Part shown: in pieces, positions 48,301-63,500 of the stretch
Layout: the number at the start of each line of letters is the position of its first letter
How positions within the stretch are numbered: the stretch's first letter is position 1
DNA from: Maea johnstoni
Taxonomy: Eukaryota; Annelida; Polychaeta; Spionida; Magelonidae
Length of the DNA stretch: 64,000 nt
Assembly (NCBI GenBank): GCA_963942565.1
Contig: OZ012686.1
Span: 58,726,917 to 58,790,916 of the forward strand
Direction: 5' to 3'
Notes under the pieces: generated by a model
What the model was told of the DNA's origin: nothing
The model's input: only the letters and a program-made list of their open reading frames with translations
Database searches by the model: none
Program-made: the position numbers and the translations under genes

Positions 48301-51194
48301 TGAAGTGGAACATCAAATGTGGGGGGGGGGGGGGGGGGGGGGGGTGTTCAGATCTACAGAACTTTCTGCAGGGTCTACATGGCACTTGTTTGGAGGTGTT
48401 TAATGTATAGTTGACATGTTCCACTGCATACAAGTTTTGATGGTAGGGAAGGTTTATGTAGATATTTTGACTCAAATTAAAGAACTTTTTTTGTATTTTT
48501 GGTTATTGAAATCACCAACCCACTCGTGAGTTTAAAGATGTTATTTTCACCCAGTTAGGGTTTAGTGATTGTTCCACAATCACTTGGAATTTTCAGTTTC
48601 TCTTTTATGGATCAGTTCCATGATTCATTGTCAAACGGCTAGTTGCAAATATATCTGGGGCTGTATGCACAGCACATCTTAAATTTAAATTTTATAACAT
48701 TTCTTCAACTATCTAACTAAATAGTGCTATATTTTATGATTTTCAAGTATGATGTAATCCAGACAGATGAAACCTATCAAGTAGAACTTGGGTCAAACCA
48801 GTTTCGCCCCTGGCTTCCCTTACTAAGTGGCATCAGGGTACATTTGGAAAATTTGAAGAATAACGTGTAGGAGAGAAGAGATACAGGTTGAGTTCTGAAC
48901 ATTTTTTCACTTCAAAAATGTTGTTGAGCTTGATTTTTGTGAGAAAATTGCCACGGAAATTAGCAGAAAATTTACGGCTCCTGCAGGCCTGAATCATTGA
49001 ACCCGGAAGGAAGGGCATAATGTAACCACTAACCATGCTGTTCACGGATGTAACTATTGGGTTAGCCAAATTATACATGGGATACGTCAACCATTTTATT
49101 CTGTCAAAATATATACTGATATGACTAATGTACACTATGGATTTTCCATGTGTGATGATCTAGATTTGATCACAGCAAGACCATTGGGCGATCCTGCATC
49201 ATGGGGTTAAGGAGCTTGAATTATTGAACCAGTGTCGGTGCTATCAGGTCTTTAGAAAGTGGGCTTCCTTTACCAGGGTAAAACTTGTGTGGTTCTATTG
49301 ATTTCTCAGTCATCTGGGACCCCATTGCGTTAAAAGGCTGGTCCCTGAAGACCTTCTGCATCCCTTTGATATTGGGACTGAGTTCACATCAGTGCACTCG
49401 GTTGGTAATAGATTTCCAGAATGTCAGGTTCCAACCAGTGAGGTACCCTGTATGGTTCCATAATGGTTCATCAGCCTCACAGACTCTTGTGAGATCCTAG
49501 CACTTCAAAAGGTGGGCACATGAAGATATATATATATATATATGTAATTATGTATATAAATAATTTATAGATGGCATAGTAGACATGTAAGGACTTGTCA
49601 CCAGGTGCCACAGGTATGGCATGTCCTTGACTTAAACCCACCCATTCTCAGAGCATCTCTGAAACATGGCATTATAAGTTGTGGAAGGAAAGTGTTAAAT
49701 GTTCATAACCAATCTGCAGTTGCGCACGAATGATAGATCATCAGTAGTTGCAAGCTATTCCAATAGACCAATACAGGTTTCTTTGTAGGCTGGCATTTAC
49801 CTTAAGAATAAAAGAAAAAATGGAATACATACATAGGCAAGTTTATTTATTGATCTTTTGTCTATTTTCACCTATCATGGTAATAATTGATAGCCATAGT
49901 TTTGGAAAAAATTCAATTCAAACAGTTTTAAAACAGAAAGACAGGTTATGTACAGTTAAAATGGAATATCTGGAGAACCCAATGTCATTTCTCAACCCAT
50001 GCAATTGACATCTGGATCTATATTAATGTACTTTTGAAAAAAACTTTGGAATCGAGAAAAAATTTACAAAGTATTTTAAGAAGGGGAGTTGTTGGAAATG
50101 TCCTAATTTACATTTCTCTTTCAAATATTTTCTGAATATTGCATTTGCTAGAGAAATATCACAAAGATAGTCATGACAGGGTTAAACTCATGAAGATATA
50201 AATCAATGAAACAAACAGGGAATGGGTAATAAGTTATCCATATTGCATTGCACATTTAACTTCCATCAATTTTTCATTATTGAGGAAAGTATTTGATCTC
50301 CTCGGGACAGTTGTGTGGTCTGTAGATAAATATAGAATAAAACTTCGGCTTGCAACCCCAGACATAACAAGCTCTTCCTCCTCTGAGCTATAAAGAGTTG
50401 GGTTTTTCCTGTGCCGTAGAAAGCGTCTCTATTGTTTGTAATCAAAATCTCCCTGGCTCCCACGTGAGGGCGTGTGGTGTAAAAAATCAATGTTGTATAT
50501 CCTGCCTGCTCTGTGCCTATTGTCAAAGCTGCGGCTGCATGAGCTGCTATATCCCAGGGCCCTGGTAGCTAGAGTAGGTGCTGCAACTACTGCAGGTAGG
50601 TTAATGTGTTCTGGTGTAATACCACTTTATTCAATCATGGCACTGCTATTATTGCATGCACATAGTTAAGGCCTGAATATAATAGTCTCTTATAATGCCA
50701 TGGAGTAGGTTTAGGTTCTGTTTAGGATAATCTGATTACTGCGTATGCATATATGCCTAATATATGGCATGTAGGTGAATTTCAACCAGGTGAAGGTAGG
50801 GGGTAGGTACGGTCAGTCTGGTACGGTTTTTCTCCTGTTTTAGTTTCAATAAGTGGTTTACTGCCATAATAATCTCCTAAAGGGGCTTTCTCTGATAGCT
50901 TTTATAAGAGAGCTTTAAAAGTACCCGGGGATAGCTATAGCTACATAAAAGACCACCCTATTAAACTAGTTCCTTTGTAACTCAGATATCCAATGTACTT
51001 GATGTTGTTGGAGGCACAACCTATAAAGATGTGGGGAGTAGCCTAGTAGGCCACTCCAAACAAAGGTTGGTAGGGGTATAGGAAATTAACAATATTTAGG
51101 CCTATTAAACTAACTAATGGTAAATGGATAAAGTTGCTGATGAAATAAACTTTTGAAAAATAACATATAAGATATCTGGACAGATACTCCCAAA

Positions 51195-51494
51195 CATAGT
51201 CTTAGCCAGGATTTGGAAACAGGGTGTCCAAACAGAGGTTTCATAAACTTTTGGGTGTCCGAAGTGTGGTACTAAGTACATGATATTAATGAAATAAGCC
51301 CTATATATTTACAGATTTTGCTTTTTAGGCCAGTAACTGCTTTGTTTGTATTGAATTGACGCTACATGCACAATCTTCTAGGAATAGTCATCATCAGCAA
51401 ATCCTGACATAAAATTTGGGTGTCCAAACTGTCTAAAAAACAGTGTTCTGGGTGTCCAACTGATACGCTGGACGCATAGGCAGCTAAGCCCCTG
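51195..51494. mobile_element. hAT-like MITE, same family as 42349
   Basis: Left end CATAGTCTTAGCCAGGAT, right end CTAAGCCCCTG. Flanked by CTCCCAAA on both sides (8-bp duplication). Interior words TTGGGTGTCC and GTCCAAACTGTC. 300 bp, non-coding. Confidence 0.8.
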
Positions 51495-51848
51495 CTCCCA
51501 AATATAGATAAAAGAACAATTTGAATGAGCTGACTCATCAATAATGGAAGTATGAATGTCTGAAGAAATCTGTTGTATAGGTCTGAGTGATTTCACATTG
51601 ATGACATGATTGAAACAGACAGTGGGGATTCTACAAGTTCCCCACTAATTAGATTACTGAGGAACGATGGTATTAAGCATTCAATCTTCATGCTGAATAT
51701 GACTCATTCATTCCCAGTTGAAGCCCACCCCCCCCCCCCCCCTACTCCAAATTAATTAAGCATCTTAGGCTTGTGTCAAGTCTCAAGTGGTTGTCTCATG
51801 AGTTCGTAGGCTCCCCCACTCAGAGGCTCCTGACTGGGGGAACCCCTT

Positions 51849-52150
51849 AGGAGTTATACTTCACCTTAAAGCTTTCAAAAGCTCCAGTGGTGGTAGTGAC
51901 GCTATAGCCTCAGCTTATGAAAGCTCCCCTGGTGGCAGCCTCAGGAATTACAATTCATCTTTGCTTTCAGAAACTCTCCCTGGTGCCAGCCCAGGAATTA
52001 CAACTCATATCTGGCTTTCAGAAACTCCCCCTAGTGGCAGCCTCAGGAATTACGACTCATCTTTGGCTTCAGAAACTCCTCCTGGTGGCAGCCTTAGGAA
52101 TTACAATTCATCTTTGGCTTATAGAAACTCCCCCTGGTGGCAGCCTCAGG
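51849..52150. repeat. ~51-bp minisatellite, about six units
   Basis: Units of 50-52 bases with core GGAATTACAATTCATCTTTG then CAGAAACTCCCCCTGGTGGC. The first unit is the most diverged. Length varies by one base, so no frame is kept. Confidence 0.85.
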
Positions 52151-52586
52151 TGTTAACCTACATACTCCGCAGGATGTTGGGTCATGCCTGTGCAACTTAT
52201 GAGGTTCCACCACATTCTCAGTGGATTTGCCTCAGCAGCAGAGCCAGATGATCCTTGAAACTGCAACCCAGGAGACTTAAATCCCTTGAAATATAAACCA
52301 CTGTTTGCTGGAATCTTCATTAAAAGAGCAGCCCAGTGGTATCATAGGTAATGATTAACATACTGATGCCCAGACTAATCAGATGATCTGACAGATATGT
52401 ACATAAAAACGAAACTATGGGAACTTTCTAAAGAATCTTAAGGTCATTAAGGTCAATTTTCAATCAAATATTTCAATAATACATCTTTATTTTGGTTACA
52501 TGTATGCAATGAGTCTTATCCCCAGTTAGGCCATAACATTTAGTGTAATTGAATTAAGAATTCAGGTTTCTCAGGAAAGTAAGTGC

Positions 52587-52687
<101 letters not shown>

Positions 52688-54527
52688 CCTTTTATAATAC
52701 ATTTCATTTTAACCCATTCATACCTGAAACCGCTTAAAAAAATCCTGACTATATCAGGGATATCATTATCAAAAAAAGCATGGAGTTATGGTTGAATATT
52801 TGTGAAGCATCCTTCAGATACCTACAGCAACCCTCCTTGAAACAGGTTTATTCATTAGTCTATACTTAGCGAGCAGTGAAGTTTGCGCAATCGTGTTGAT
52901 TAATGTAGTAGGAGGGGTCAGTCCACCTGGCCTACAGCTTTGATGAGGGAAAGGATCTTGGCAATTTTCCCAGGTGGCCCACAAAACTAAACTAAACCCA
53001 GTCATCGCTTGCAGCATACATTGGTTTAAGTTCTTATAAATAGGCTTAGTTTGTGATATGAAATAATGGCTTACCTGAAACTGATCTCCTTTGTAGAGCT
53101 CAAAAGAGCAAAACTAATCCAGCAAGGCACACTGACCCAAGCTTGGTATGTGTAGGGAAACATGTTTTGATCAGTGGTAAATAATACTAAGCTTATTAAC
53201 CTTTAGTAGCTGTCATGAAGTTGTGGCAGCTTACTAAAATTGGCTTTGCCTACCTCTTTCTACACACAGAACGTTTAGACTGCAAATGTGTTCTTTCGAC
53301 ACTACTTATTGGCAAACATTACCATTTACTTTTGTAAAATATACTTCACAGCAAATACACATGCTACTACTACTTATAAATTTATGTCATTGAATACCCC
53401 ATTTCTAGTTGCTGAATAGTTTGTTCTTTCTAGTAATGAACAAGACTGTCAGAACTTAGCCAAAATGGAAATTCTACTCGAAATTATTACCAACAGTTAT
53501 TTACCATATATACTCAAGTACCAAATAAAACATGGAAAACATTTTGCAGCAAACAGCACACTTTAACAGCCAGAGAAATGATAATGACTGTCCGTACCCA
53601 ATCACTATGACAACTGTCAATGATAACCAAATTTAAAATGCTTGCTCAAAAACTTGCTGCAATATATCAGCTATGATCATCACAATTTGTTACGGAAAAA
53701 CAAATAGTTGATGGTCACAGTATAATATTGAATATCCACCCTTTTGTATCTTTGGTTTCCACATGGTCTGACAACTGAACTCAGTTCATGAATACAATAG
53801 AGCAAACTGTAGAGGAATTTTTAAACTTGGCAAATGAGAACAAAATTATTATATTTTTTTGAATACATGTATTGCCTTGTTATTTAGAGATTTCCTTGTG
53901 TTTGATATTGTATGTACTCATAAGACAATTTTTTAAAGGATTTTGGGTGACAATGGATAATCAGCTGCAACTCCAGTCAATTAATCATCCCAAGTATTTC
54001 CAATAATTCCTAGTCCTACCAAACACCTATGTACTTTCTGCATGAATCATGTATAGGAGCTGACCCTCTCTATACAGTGCTGCTGTCTGCGTGGTGGCCA
54101 GACAAACCCTGCAGGGAGAGTTCAATGAGAGTTGAAGAGATATGCCACTGACCAGGGATGAACTTGGTGGACCCTTTGATCTTACTCATGATGGCCAGCG
54201 GGAACATCTGACCACTTGACCAGTGGTACTTTCAGTGGTTGACACATATACTTTTATTGGTCTATTAAATGCTTTGTTGGGGATGAGTAAGATATCAGTT
54301 TTAATTTGTGTGACAACATTTGAACTGGCAAGGCAAAAATGTGAGATCTTTGTTGGTCAACCCTTGAACTCAACAATCATTTTCAGGCACATGCAGGCGC
54401 CAGAAAACACTATCCTTTTATACCTCATGTCTTGACTTCTGCTAGAAGAGTGGACCTTATTACATATGATTTGGCATCAATATTTATTCTGTGATTAAGC
54501 ATTGACAATTGTTTGGCTATTTTTCAG

Positions 54528-57500
54528 ACTGGCTTGCTGAATGTGACGACTAAGAGAGAGCGACGGAGATTCTGCGCACAGGACTCTCACTGCACTGCCT
54601 GGCAGAACCAAAGTGACCACCATGTCCACCTCGGCCAGAGAGAAGCTAATGCACGTGCTGTATGTCCTCGTGCGGTCCACGTGGGTCATCCTTAACCAGA
54701 TGTACGCTATTCCTACTTACCTTGTATGGATGCTGACGCTGCGACCGCTGAAATGGTACAACTTTGACATGTATTACCATATCGAGAGTTTCCTGTTCCA
54801 TGGGCTCCTGCACATGGTGGCCTACTGGATGTGGACAGCTGGCTACACAAGTAAGCACGCTTTTCCTTTATGTCTAAAATAGATGTGTACTATTGATACT
54901 TGTGCCTTGACGATTAATCTTAAAATTAGATATTTGATCATTTTGTCAGAATTATTTGTGTAGGCAATTATGAAAAGTTATTGTTGTAAGATGATTATTT
55001 TTCAAACTTCATTTCACTTAGGATTCCACCCATGTATAACCCATTCAAGCCACTGAAATGCTGCAGAAACATGAACTTGTTCATGTTCTTTTGCTTGTTA
55101 GTATTTCAGCATTTCACCCCTACTTGGAATAAGTAATCGTTAGTTTATAAATTGAAATTCTGAATGAGTAATCTAGTTGAAAATATTTGACAATTTTTAA
55201 AGCTATTTGACACAAAAAAATATTTGGGAATTTTAGGTTCTGCTTTTTATTACTTTGAAATTTGTGCTTTGAAAGTGGCAATAGGTGTAACAGATATCAA
55301 ACAGTTGTAACTTTGGAGTTCCTACAATATGTTTCTTTGGGTCCCATGATTTGTTTGTAAAAGATCATGCAAGAGAAAATGGCCATTGTACTACTACCAA
55401 GGTGGGATCCTGTGCTGAATTTTGGTATCTTTTACAAGTAAATATAGTTCTCCAAGAAAGCCTGAGGTGGCTGAAAGAGTGATATGAGGATCTTATACAT
55501 AAACATTGCCATCACTGCATGAAGACAGAATGTGAGACCCCTCCAGCAAGAGAGGCTGATAGTGTAGATAACTTCTCAAGCTAGGACAGCTGATGGCCTA
55601 GATACTACATGTATAAAGTCTCAGCACCAATGGATTCAATCTTGTTTCAACTTTGTACCTAGAAATCAGCCGTTGGTCAAACTACATAGCCTTGAATAAC
55701 CCCATTTCAATTGGAATAGAAGTTTTAGGGTCACAAGTACATTCAAATAATGTTGACTGAGATATGATAATTAGCCAAAGTCATCAATCTTGACCTGATG
55801 GAGCAGTAAATGTTAAATTCTTTGAAAATCACTAACCTATGGTTAATTGATTAATTTCTTTTAAAATCAGAAGATTTTGTTTAGGTGCTATTTAGCTTAG
55901 TCTGTTGACACCCATTATGCCTGATCTGTTTATTTTGGAAACATATTTTCAGTAGCCTTAAGAACATTAGGGAGTATGATGACAATAACATAAATGAGTA
56001 TTACCCGTACAAAATGTTCCCAAATATTTCCAAAAGTTCCTACCGCTTTCCTACATATTTTTTAGTTAAAGTGGGGAATGACCGATCAAGGTCCTGCAAA
56101 AACCTTTTTAGTTAAAGGAATCGCACTATAGCACTGTGCCTGCTTCTATGCTCGCATATAGGACAATAAGCCTTAATCACGTTTAAGCCACTGGCCCAGT
56201 CCTATGTAATTACACAAGTCAAATAAACAGTCAAATTACTAACCACACAAGTGAAATAAGTCAAAGATAGAATGCCCAGATATTCATTATTATCTGAGGG
56301 ATTTCTTTTCCTTATGTTTTAGTATTGGGTGTAATGAATTTTTATGTTATCTTAATCTAGATAGGTAAGACTGAAAGCCCAACAAGTCCACAACTGTACT
56401 GTTGTGAGCTTATAGGCATTTTACTTGTTAGGGACCTTGCATTCGAATTGAGAATACTGCATTCCATAAAGAAATGGTAGTATTGCTAAAACCATATAGT
56501 TATATCTGTTCATGCAGGCTGTACATATACTACTAATGCTTTTGCCGATGCCATGGGTATCTAGACAGTAGACACCAATCACAGCTATGTCCTACCAGTT
56601 GAGTATTCCAGTGGCATCCCTGTCCTCATGTTTCTTTAACACTAATGCATGTATTACGGCATAAAACACGTCCATTGATCCCCAGACTGGCGTAGGTAAG
56701 GAAGAGGGATTGATCGGTGTGCGGCTAGAGCCGCTGTTCTTTCTTGGCCACCAGGAGAGACCGCTGGGGTGCCACAGCATCTCCGCTGCGTGTTCAGTCA
56801 GGTATGAAATCAGACGTCTGTTTCAAGGTCATGGTCATATCACTCGGCACCGAATATCGTCTTGTGTGGATAGGGGATATGTCTGCAGGCCTTCACCTAT
56901 TAATCCCTGCAGTGGATCTCATTACACACCATTTCTGGTAGCACATTTTGTGTGAAAGAGAAAATAAACCCCCGATACAATAACTTTATTTAGATATCTA
57001 AAAACATCAATGCATTTACTCTTTTATTTATTTTCGGGTTATTTTCGAAGTAGTATTAAGCAATCTGACAATCCTTTTGAGTAAAGAAGAAGTTTAAGCT
57101 TAAAAGTTATCTCCTTTTTGTCAAGGTCAATCAGCGTATATGAACAGTTCAAGAAATATTATAATAAAAAGAGGACTTGCCGAAGAATGTATGTAGAATG
57201 TTCAGCTAAAGAGAAGTTGCATTCATGTTTTACATGTGATCGCATTGGTTTTGAATGTAAGGATAAACCTTAATTGATGCAGGCCACTTCTGTGTGCAGA
57301 TGGTCAGCATAGTACACTCAACCAATGGCATTCAGACAACCAAGCCAACAAAAGTTTGCACTCTACAAAGGGCCATTTGCTTCATGTTTTCATCAAGGTA
57401 GCATGTGCCAGTATAGTGAACCTTCCAGCCTCTCAAGGGTTGGCCAGAAGACTTGGCTATTTATAGTGTACCTGCATGCTGCAGTCGCCGCCAGCTACAT

Positions 57501-60500
57501 GATCTGCCCACACTGAAGATGGTCACAGATTCATTAATAACCGCCTCCTTCATAGCATGGCACTAATTTGCATTCTGTGTGTGCTATTAGCTACTTAGTT
57601 GCTCTCCAAGTCAATCAATTCTGACTGCCTCTGACTGCCTCTGACTGCTGGGTAATTGTCTCTCTGACAAGCACATATCTTGAGCGTGGTAGTCACTACC
57701 GGTTAACCCACTCACAGCTCAAGTGCAGTACACATGTGTAGGGAATTTGGAATTTCGTCTATAGTCCCCTTATCTGCCATATTGAAGCTGAGTCATGACT
57801 TGCCAGTTTTAGTTGGTGGAGGAAACGGAACTGAACACTGAAAACCAATGCCCAAACCCAAGTCACTGGCAACTTCCTCACATGCCCTGGCCAGGATTCA
57901 TACCCATTCCTCTTGTCTCTTGTCTCTTCTAATTCTTCATTGCCTCAAAGCCATTCAAACAACATATTAGATCCACTTGAGGGCATGTTAGAAATGCAAA
58001 AAACAAAATAAGGTAATAAATTAATCTAGGACATATTGCTAGATTGATTGAAATAAACTATTAGAGCTTTCAGTTGCGGTTAAGCACTGTGATGGTAGAC
58101 TATCTAGCAGTTAGGAACTTAGGTCATTAGAGAGTTATTTGCTCCGCCGGAAGAGCTTGTCTGATGGTGTAACATAAACCCATTTATAACAGTGTGCTAA
58201 GGATCAGACACTGCCAACACTAATAACAAAAACATGGGCTGGGGATGCAGACAACTTCCGTTTAACTAGAGTCATTGGATATTTGTGTTTTTATATTTGT
58301 GGTAGAAATGTGATTTTTAGACTTAAGAACATGTGCTACATGGTCATATTAGTCATGAACAGGATAAATCATTTAAGTTGTATCGGAAGGAAAATTTTAC
58401 CAAAACATATTTGTTACTTAAGTCATTTAGTGTCATTTTATGACATCTGGGGCTGGGTGGGATTGCCAGATCAGGCGTCAGGCTTTGGTTAATACTCTGG
58501 GAGACTGCAGAACTTAGGGTTCTCAAATCGCCACAGCCACACCCAAGATCTCATAGCCCTAGCTTTGCTAAATGATGCAGTCCTTTCCCAAAAACAATTT
58601 TAATTGTTAGCTATCTCTTCAATGTTATATTTCATCTTGGCATTGTACCAAAGGACAACTGATGTGTCTGTCTTTCTTCCACCACCCTGCTTTTTATTTG
58701 GCCGATACAAAGGATTTATTGCCTGAAGGTCTTCTGATGAGGAAAACGTTTAGCATCACAAAGAAACTCTCCCAGCAAGGTGTATTGTGTTAGGTATAAA
58801 GAGCTTCCATCCACAATTATGGACCAGGGACCATTTTATTTTCGAAAGAGTGCCATTATGGTTGTCCGCTACAGATATCTTTCCAACAGATGATTTGTTC
58901 AGGGAAACATCACCAAAACAGGTCATACCTGTATTTTACTTTGGCAGGCCTGAATAGGGTTATAGAGTATTTCATTCAGACAAGCATTGAATTATAACTT
59001 GTCTAAATGATCTCCACTCATCCCAGACTATAGTATGGCAAGTCTTATTTATCCCTGAATACTGTTACCATCGCAGCGGTAGTGTTTATCAACATCAGTA
59101 TTACCCTGGAGTCTGGCTGATTGAATCAAGCGCAACTCTCCTGACTCACCTGACACGTTTAAAAGGTTAATTAGTTCCCCAGGTGTGCTGATAGCAATTG
59201 TCTGCTTCCCTGTCGCCTGGTTGCTGTTTAAAGCATTATCAACATTATCAAAATGCACTCATAAATATGTGCATTGTAAACCGGCTTCATCTCATTAATA
59301 TGTTAAATCTCGGGGTGGAATCTAGCTTGATGCCTATGACTTGGGGTGTATGATGGTTTTGGGTATTCCAGTTGCCTCCATTATTACCCAATGGCTAGTG
59401 GCATCAATATGTGAAGTCTTGGGGATGAGTGTAGCCTGATGCCAATGACTTGGTGTGTCTGGTGGTTTCTGGGGGCAATGCCCGTATTCCCATTATTACG
59501 CAATGGCTAGTCTTGATTCCGCCTTGAATGGTAGGTGAAGTGACAGGATTCCAATTCCAGGTCGCGTAGAGTGTTCTCCTGCCTGTTGGTCAGCTGGTGC
59601 TGCAGCCTCTGAGGGAGATTATCTAATAAGAGGTTAGCATTGCTACTAGATTACATTTGCATCGGTGATTGTGGGGTCACCTGCAGTTCTACAGCAATGT
59701 GGAGAAATTCCTATTCCCTAGAAATATATATTTGTGCTGTCCCCATTCACTATTGGGCCTACCGCGACCTACAGTCCTGAGCTTTTTTTGTGAGAGTTAT
59801 ACTAATTAGATCCGATGTAGTACTGTTGTTTGAATAGCATTACAAAGAAAAAGGCAGCATTTAAAATAGATGGCCGACCCGAAGGGAAGCATAACACAGA
59901 GGAACAGCACCAATACCGGCCCTAGCCCTTTGAACCCAGAACCCACAACTTTCACAAATATTTAATCATTGAACAGATGAGGAACATGAAATATGTGTAA
60001 AAAATGGAACTAAAACAATAGAACAGTTTATTCTTTTGACAAGTAGTTTTTTTTGACAAACTTAGAAATACATAATGCTGTATTATCATCACGTAAGTTA
60101 AGCTAACACAACCTCAGATGCCCCCCCCCCCCCCCCCCCTCCCTCTGGATATATAGTGCTGCATAGTCTCGTTTTACTTCTGTTATAAGCTGGTATTATT
60201 TGTTTCAGTCACAGAAGAAGGGGATGACCTGACAGAGTGTCTGAATGACGAGAGCCTGCTGCTGATCAACCACCAGGCGACGGGTGACATCCCGACCATC
60301 ATGTCACTGTGATATTGACCGCTCTATGTTATATGTTTCAGTCACAGAAGAAGGGGATGACCTGACAGAGTGTCTGAATGACGAGAGCCTGCTGCTGATC
60401 AACCACCAGGCGACGGGTGACATCCCGACCATCATGTCGCTGTGATATTGACCGCTCTATTGTATGTTTCAGTCACAGAAGAAGGGGATGACCTGACAGA

Positions 60501-63500
60501 GTGTCTGAATGACGAGAGCCTGCTGCTGATCAACCACCAGGCGACGGGTGACATCCCGACCATCATGTCACTGTGATATTGACCGCTCTATTGTATGTTT
60601 CAGTCACAGAAGAAGGGGATGACCTGACAGAGTGTCTGAATGACGAGAGCCTGCTGCTGATCAACCACCAGGCGACGGGTGACATCCCGACCATCATGTC
60701 GCTGTGATATTGACCGCTCTATGTTATATGTTTCAGTCACAGAAGAAGGGGATGACCTGACGGAGTGTCTGAATGACGAGAGCCTGCTGCTGATCAACCA
60801 CCAGGCGACGGGTGACATCCCGACCATCATGTCGCTGACGGCCAGCAAGGGCGTCGCCGTCAACGGGAACACCATGTGGATCATGGACCTACTCTTTAAA
60901 TGGACCAACTTCGGGATGGTCTCACAGGTCCACGGGGATTTCTTCATTTTACAGGTGAGGTGTTTGTTAAGATATGGTGCTCGTGCTACACATTTTCAAA
61001 TGAACTTATTGTAGGTGTTAGAGTTTTTGCACAATATCTTGCTGATGTAATGTAATATCATACTAATTTCAAGTCCTATATCTTAAATCTCACACACTTG
61101 AAGGAATTTCTGTTGGCTTGATAAGTCTGGTTTCTAAAAGCTCTACTTTCAAAAGTAACAATTTGATTTTAGAATACAGGGCTCGACGTTAAGGCTTGCC
61201 CCGTAGCCCCGGGCTAGTTATTGAATGTCAGGGCTAGTAAATTCTACCTGTGAGTAGCCCTGAGGGGCTAGATAGAATAAGAATATCAGCGCTTAAAAAT
61301 TATGAAGCCCACCTTTGGCTCTGCATACCTGGATGATGTTCCTCCTCAATTTACCACAATACTCTGTATTATTTTTTTGTTTTCAACAGAGGCTACGATA
61401 TCAACTTAGGTAACTATTTGAAAAGAGTTGTCATTAATATCAGGGCTAGCAAATATATTTCAGGGCTAGTAAAAGTTTCGGTATCTAGCCCTGCTGGGCT
61501 TATCAATTTTTTTCTTAATGTTGATCCCTGGAATAGTAGATAACTTAATCTATTAAATTTTGATAATGAGAACTATTCCTTGTCAATCATTATTGAGATA
61601 AAATTTTTGATTAACATTTTAGAATTTGTACATGAACTTGTTTTCTGCTAGGAGGAGTGTTCATAGTAGTTGTATTATTTTTTTCTTTTCAGGGAAGAGA
61701 TACGCGACATCTAGTGTTAAAGATGCTGGAGAAGCACCTGCGTGATGTATATATCCCACGGGAAAGAAAATGGATCATTTTATATCCAGAGGGAGGGTTT
61801 CTATATAAGAGGAGAGAAAAAAGTCAATCGTAAGTCATTTAATTACTCAATACAAAAGGGTGTTTTATATTGCCTAATGCCATGAAAAGGGCACTTGAGA
61901 AGCCGGTCATATTGTTGCACATTGCTGTGCTAGAAGTGGCAAATAACACTGCCAAAATAAATGTAACCATCATTGAGAAATAATAATTTTGAAGTCCTTG
62001 TGCGACTGATATCATGCCTCAATTGTTTAAGCATTATACATGTACATATACGAGGACATAATAGAGACGTTGATGTCTTGCAAGGGGAAGCAGCGTGAGT
62101 GCAAATAATATACCAAACAAGTAAGTACAACTAGGATTATAACCATTCCAAAGAAGATCTATACGCTCACATTAGGCCCAGTGCTCAGTTGATGGTTGCG
62201 GATGTTTTTAGCACAACTAACATGCCTGCAGTGTAATATATTCCTTAGGATTACTGGTCATGAAAGGGTTAATGCTCCCAGCATGCACACACACACACAC
62301 AAACATGCACAGCCCCCCCCCCCCCCCCCCCCCCCCCCCCACACACACACTTACACACATACACACACACACACATATGCTGTGCCGTGCTATGCTCATA
62401 TCTAATGCATGACGTTGCTAGAGGTTGTATTGATTCACTTGGTGAGGCACCTGATAATGCCTTACTACTGAATGTCACGAGTGCCGCTCGTTCTGTAAGT
62501 CCACTGAGACCTGCCTTCTCTATGAGCTGTGAAAAAAACATCACCTATTATCACACATAGAATGGTTAACCTACACATGCCTAAAGGTTCTCTTAACAAA
62601 AAGCAGCTTTAAAAATAAAGCTTGCTTTATATGATTATTCAATAAAGTATTGTTGGTTTAAAGGTTCTGATTACTATAGCTTCATCAGTCATTTTTGTAA
62701 GGTGCTTTCAAAATGGAGATATCACTAAAATAGGCACGCTCAAGATTTTTAAAGAGTTATTTAAAATAAAACTGTAATCCCTTGTGTCTCTGTATGGTCT
62801 CTCAGGGATTTCACTATGCAGGGCTCAGCACCATGGCCTGCCCTGAACATGTAAAATCACTGTAGGGCACATATTAGGAGGTGCCAAAAGCAATATAATG
62901 CTTGCCCTACAAGGCATTAGTACAAGTAAGGAGCAATAGTGCTAGTGCTTTAGAGCCTTAGTCACCCAGTTGGGCAAGCAGCCCTGGTAACACACAAACA
63001 CACCCCAAAGGTTTAGGAGGAAGACCTTTTAATATGCAAAGTATACAAAATACAAATTAACCCTTTGAATATGTGTGAGATGAGATATAAACGTTTTAGT
63101 CCCATTTGATAAGAAGTATATGTCCATTTGCAAACTTGGCTCCTCTAATTTAACATATGGTCTTAAAATCACTTGCTACAGGGCCAAATGCCCCTAAAAT
63201 TAACATTAAAGTCAATCCCTGTTTCCATCATAATCAAATGCAATTTTAGAAAAGTGGCAACATGATTTAATGAAACCTTTTCAGGGCTCAACATTAAGAA
63301 AAAACTTCATAAGCCCACCAGGGCTAGTTACCGAAAATTTTACTAGCCCTGAAATATTTTTGCTAGCCCTGGCTGATATTAATGAGTTAATGACAACTCT
63401 TTTCAAATAGTGACCTCTGTTGATATCATAGCCTCTGTTGATAACATGAAAAGAATACAGTGTATTGTGGTAAATTGAGTTAAATTATCATCCAGGTATG

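Noticed and set aside
56592-56780. PWWP-like minus-strand frame containing GLSWWP
   Set aside because: Only a six-residue resemblance; the rest of the frame does not look like a PWWP domain and no splice sites fit.
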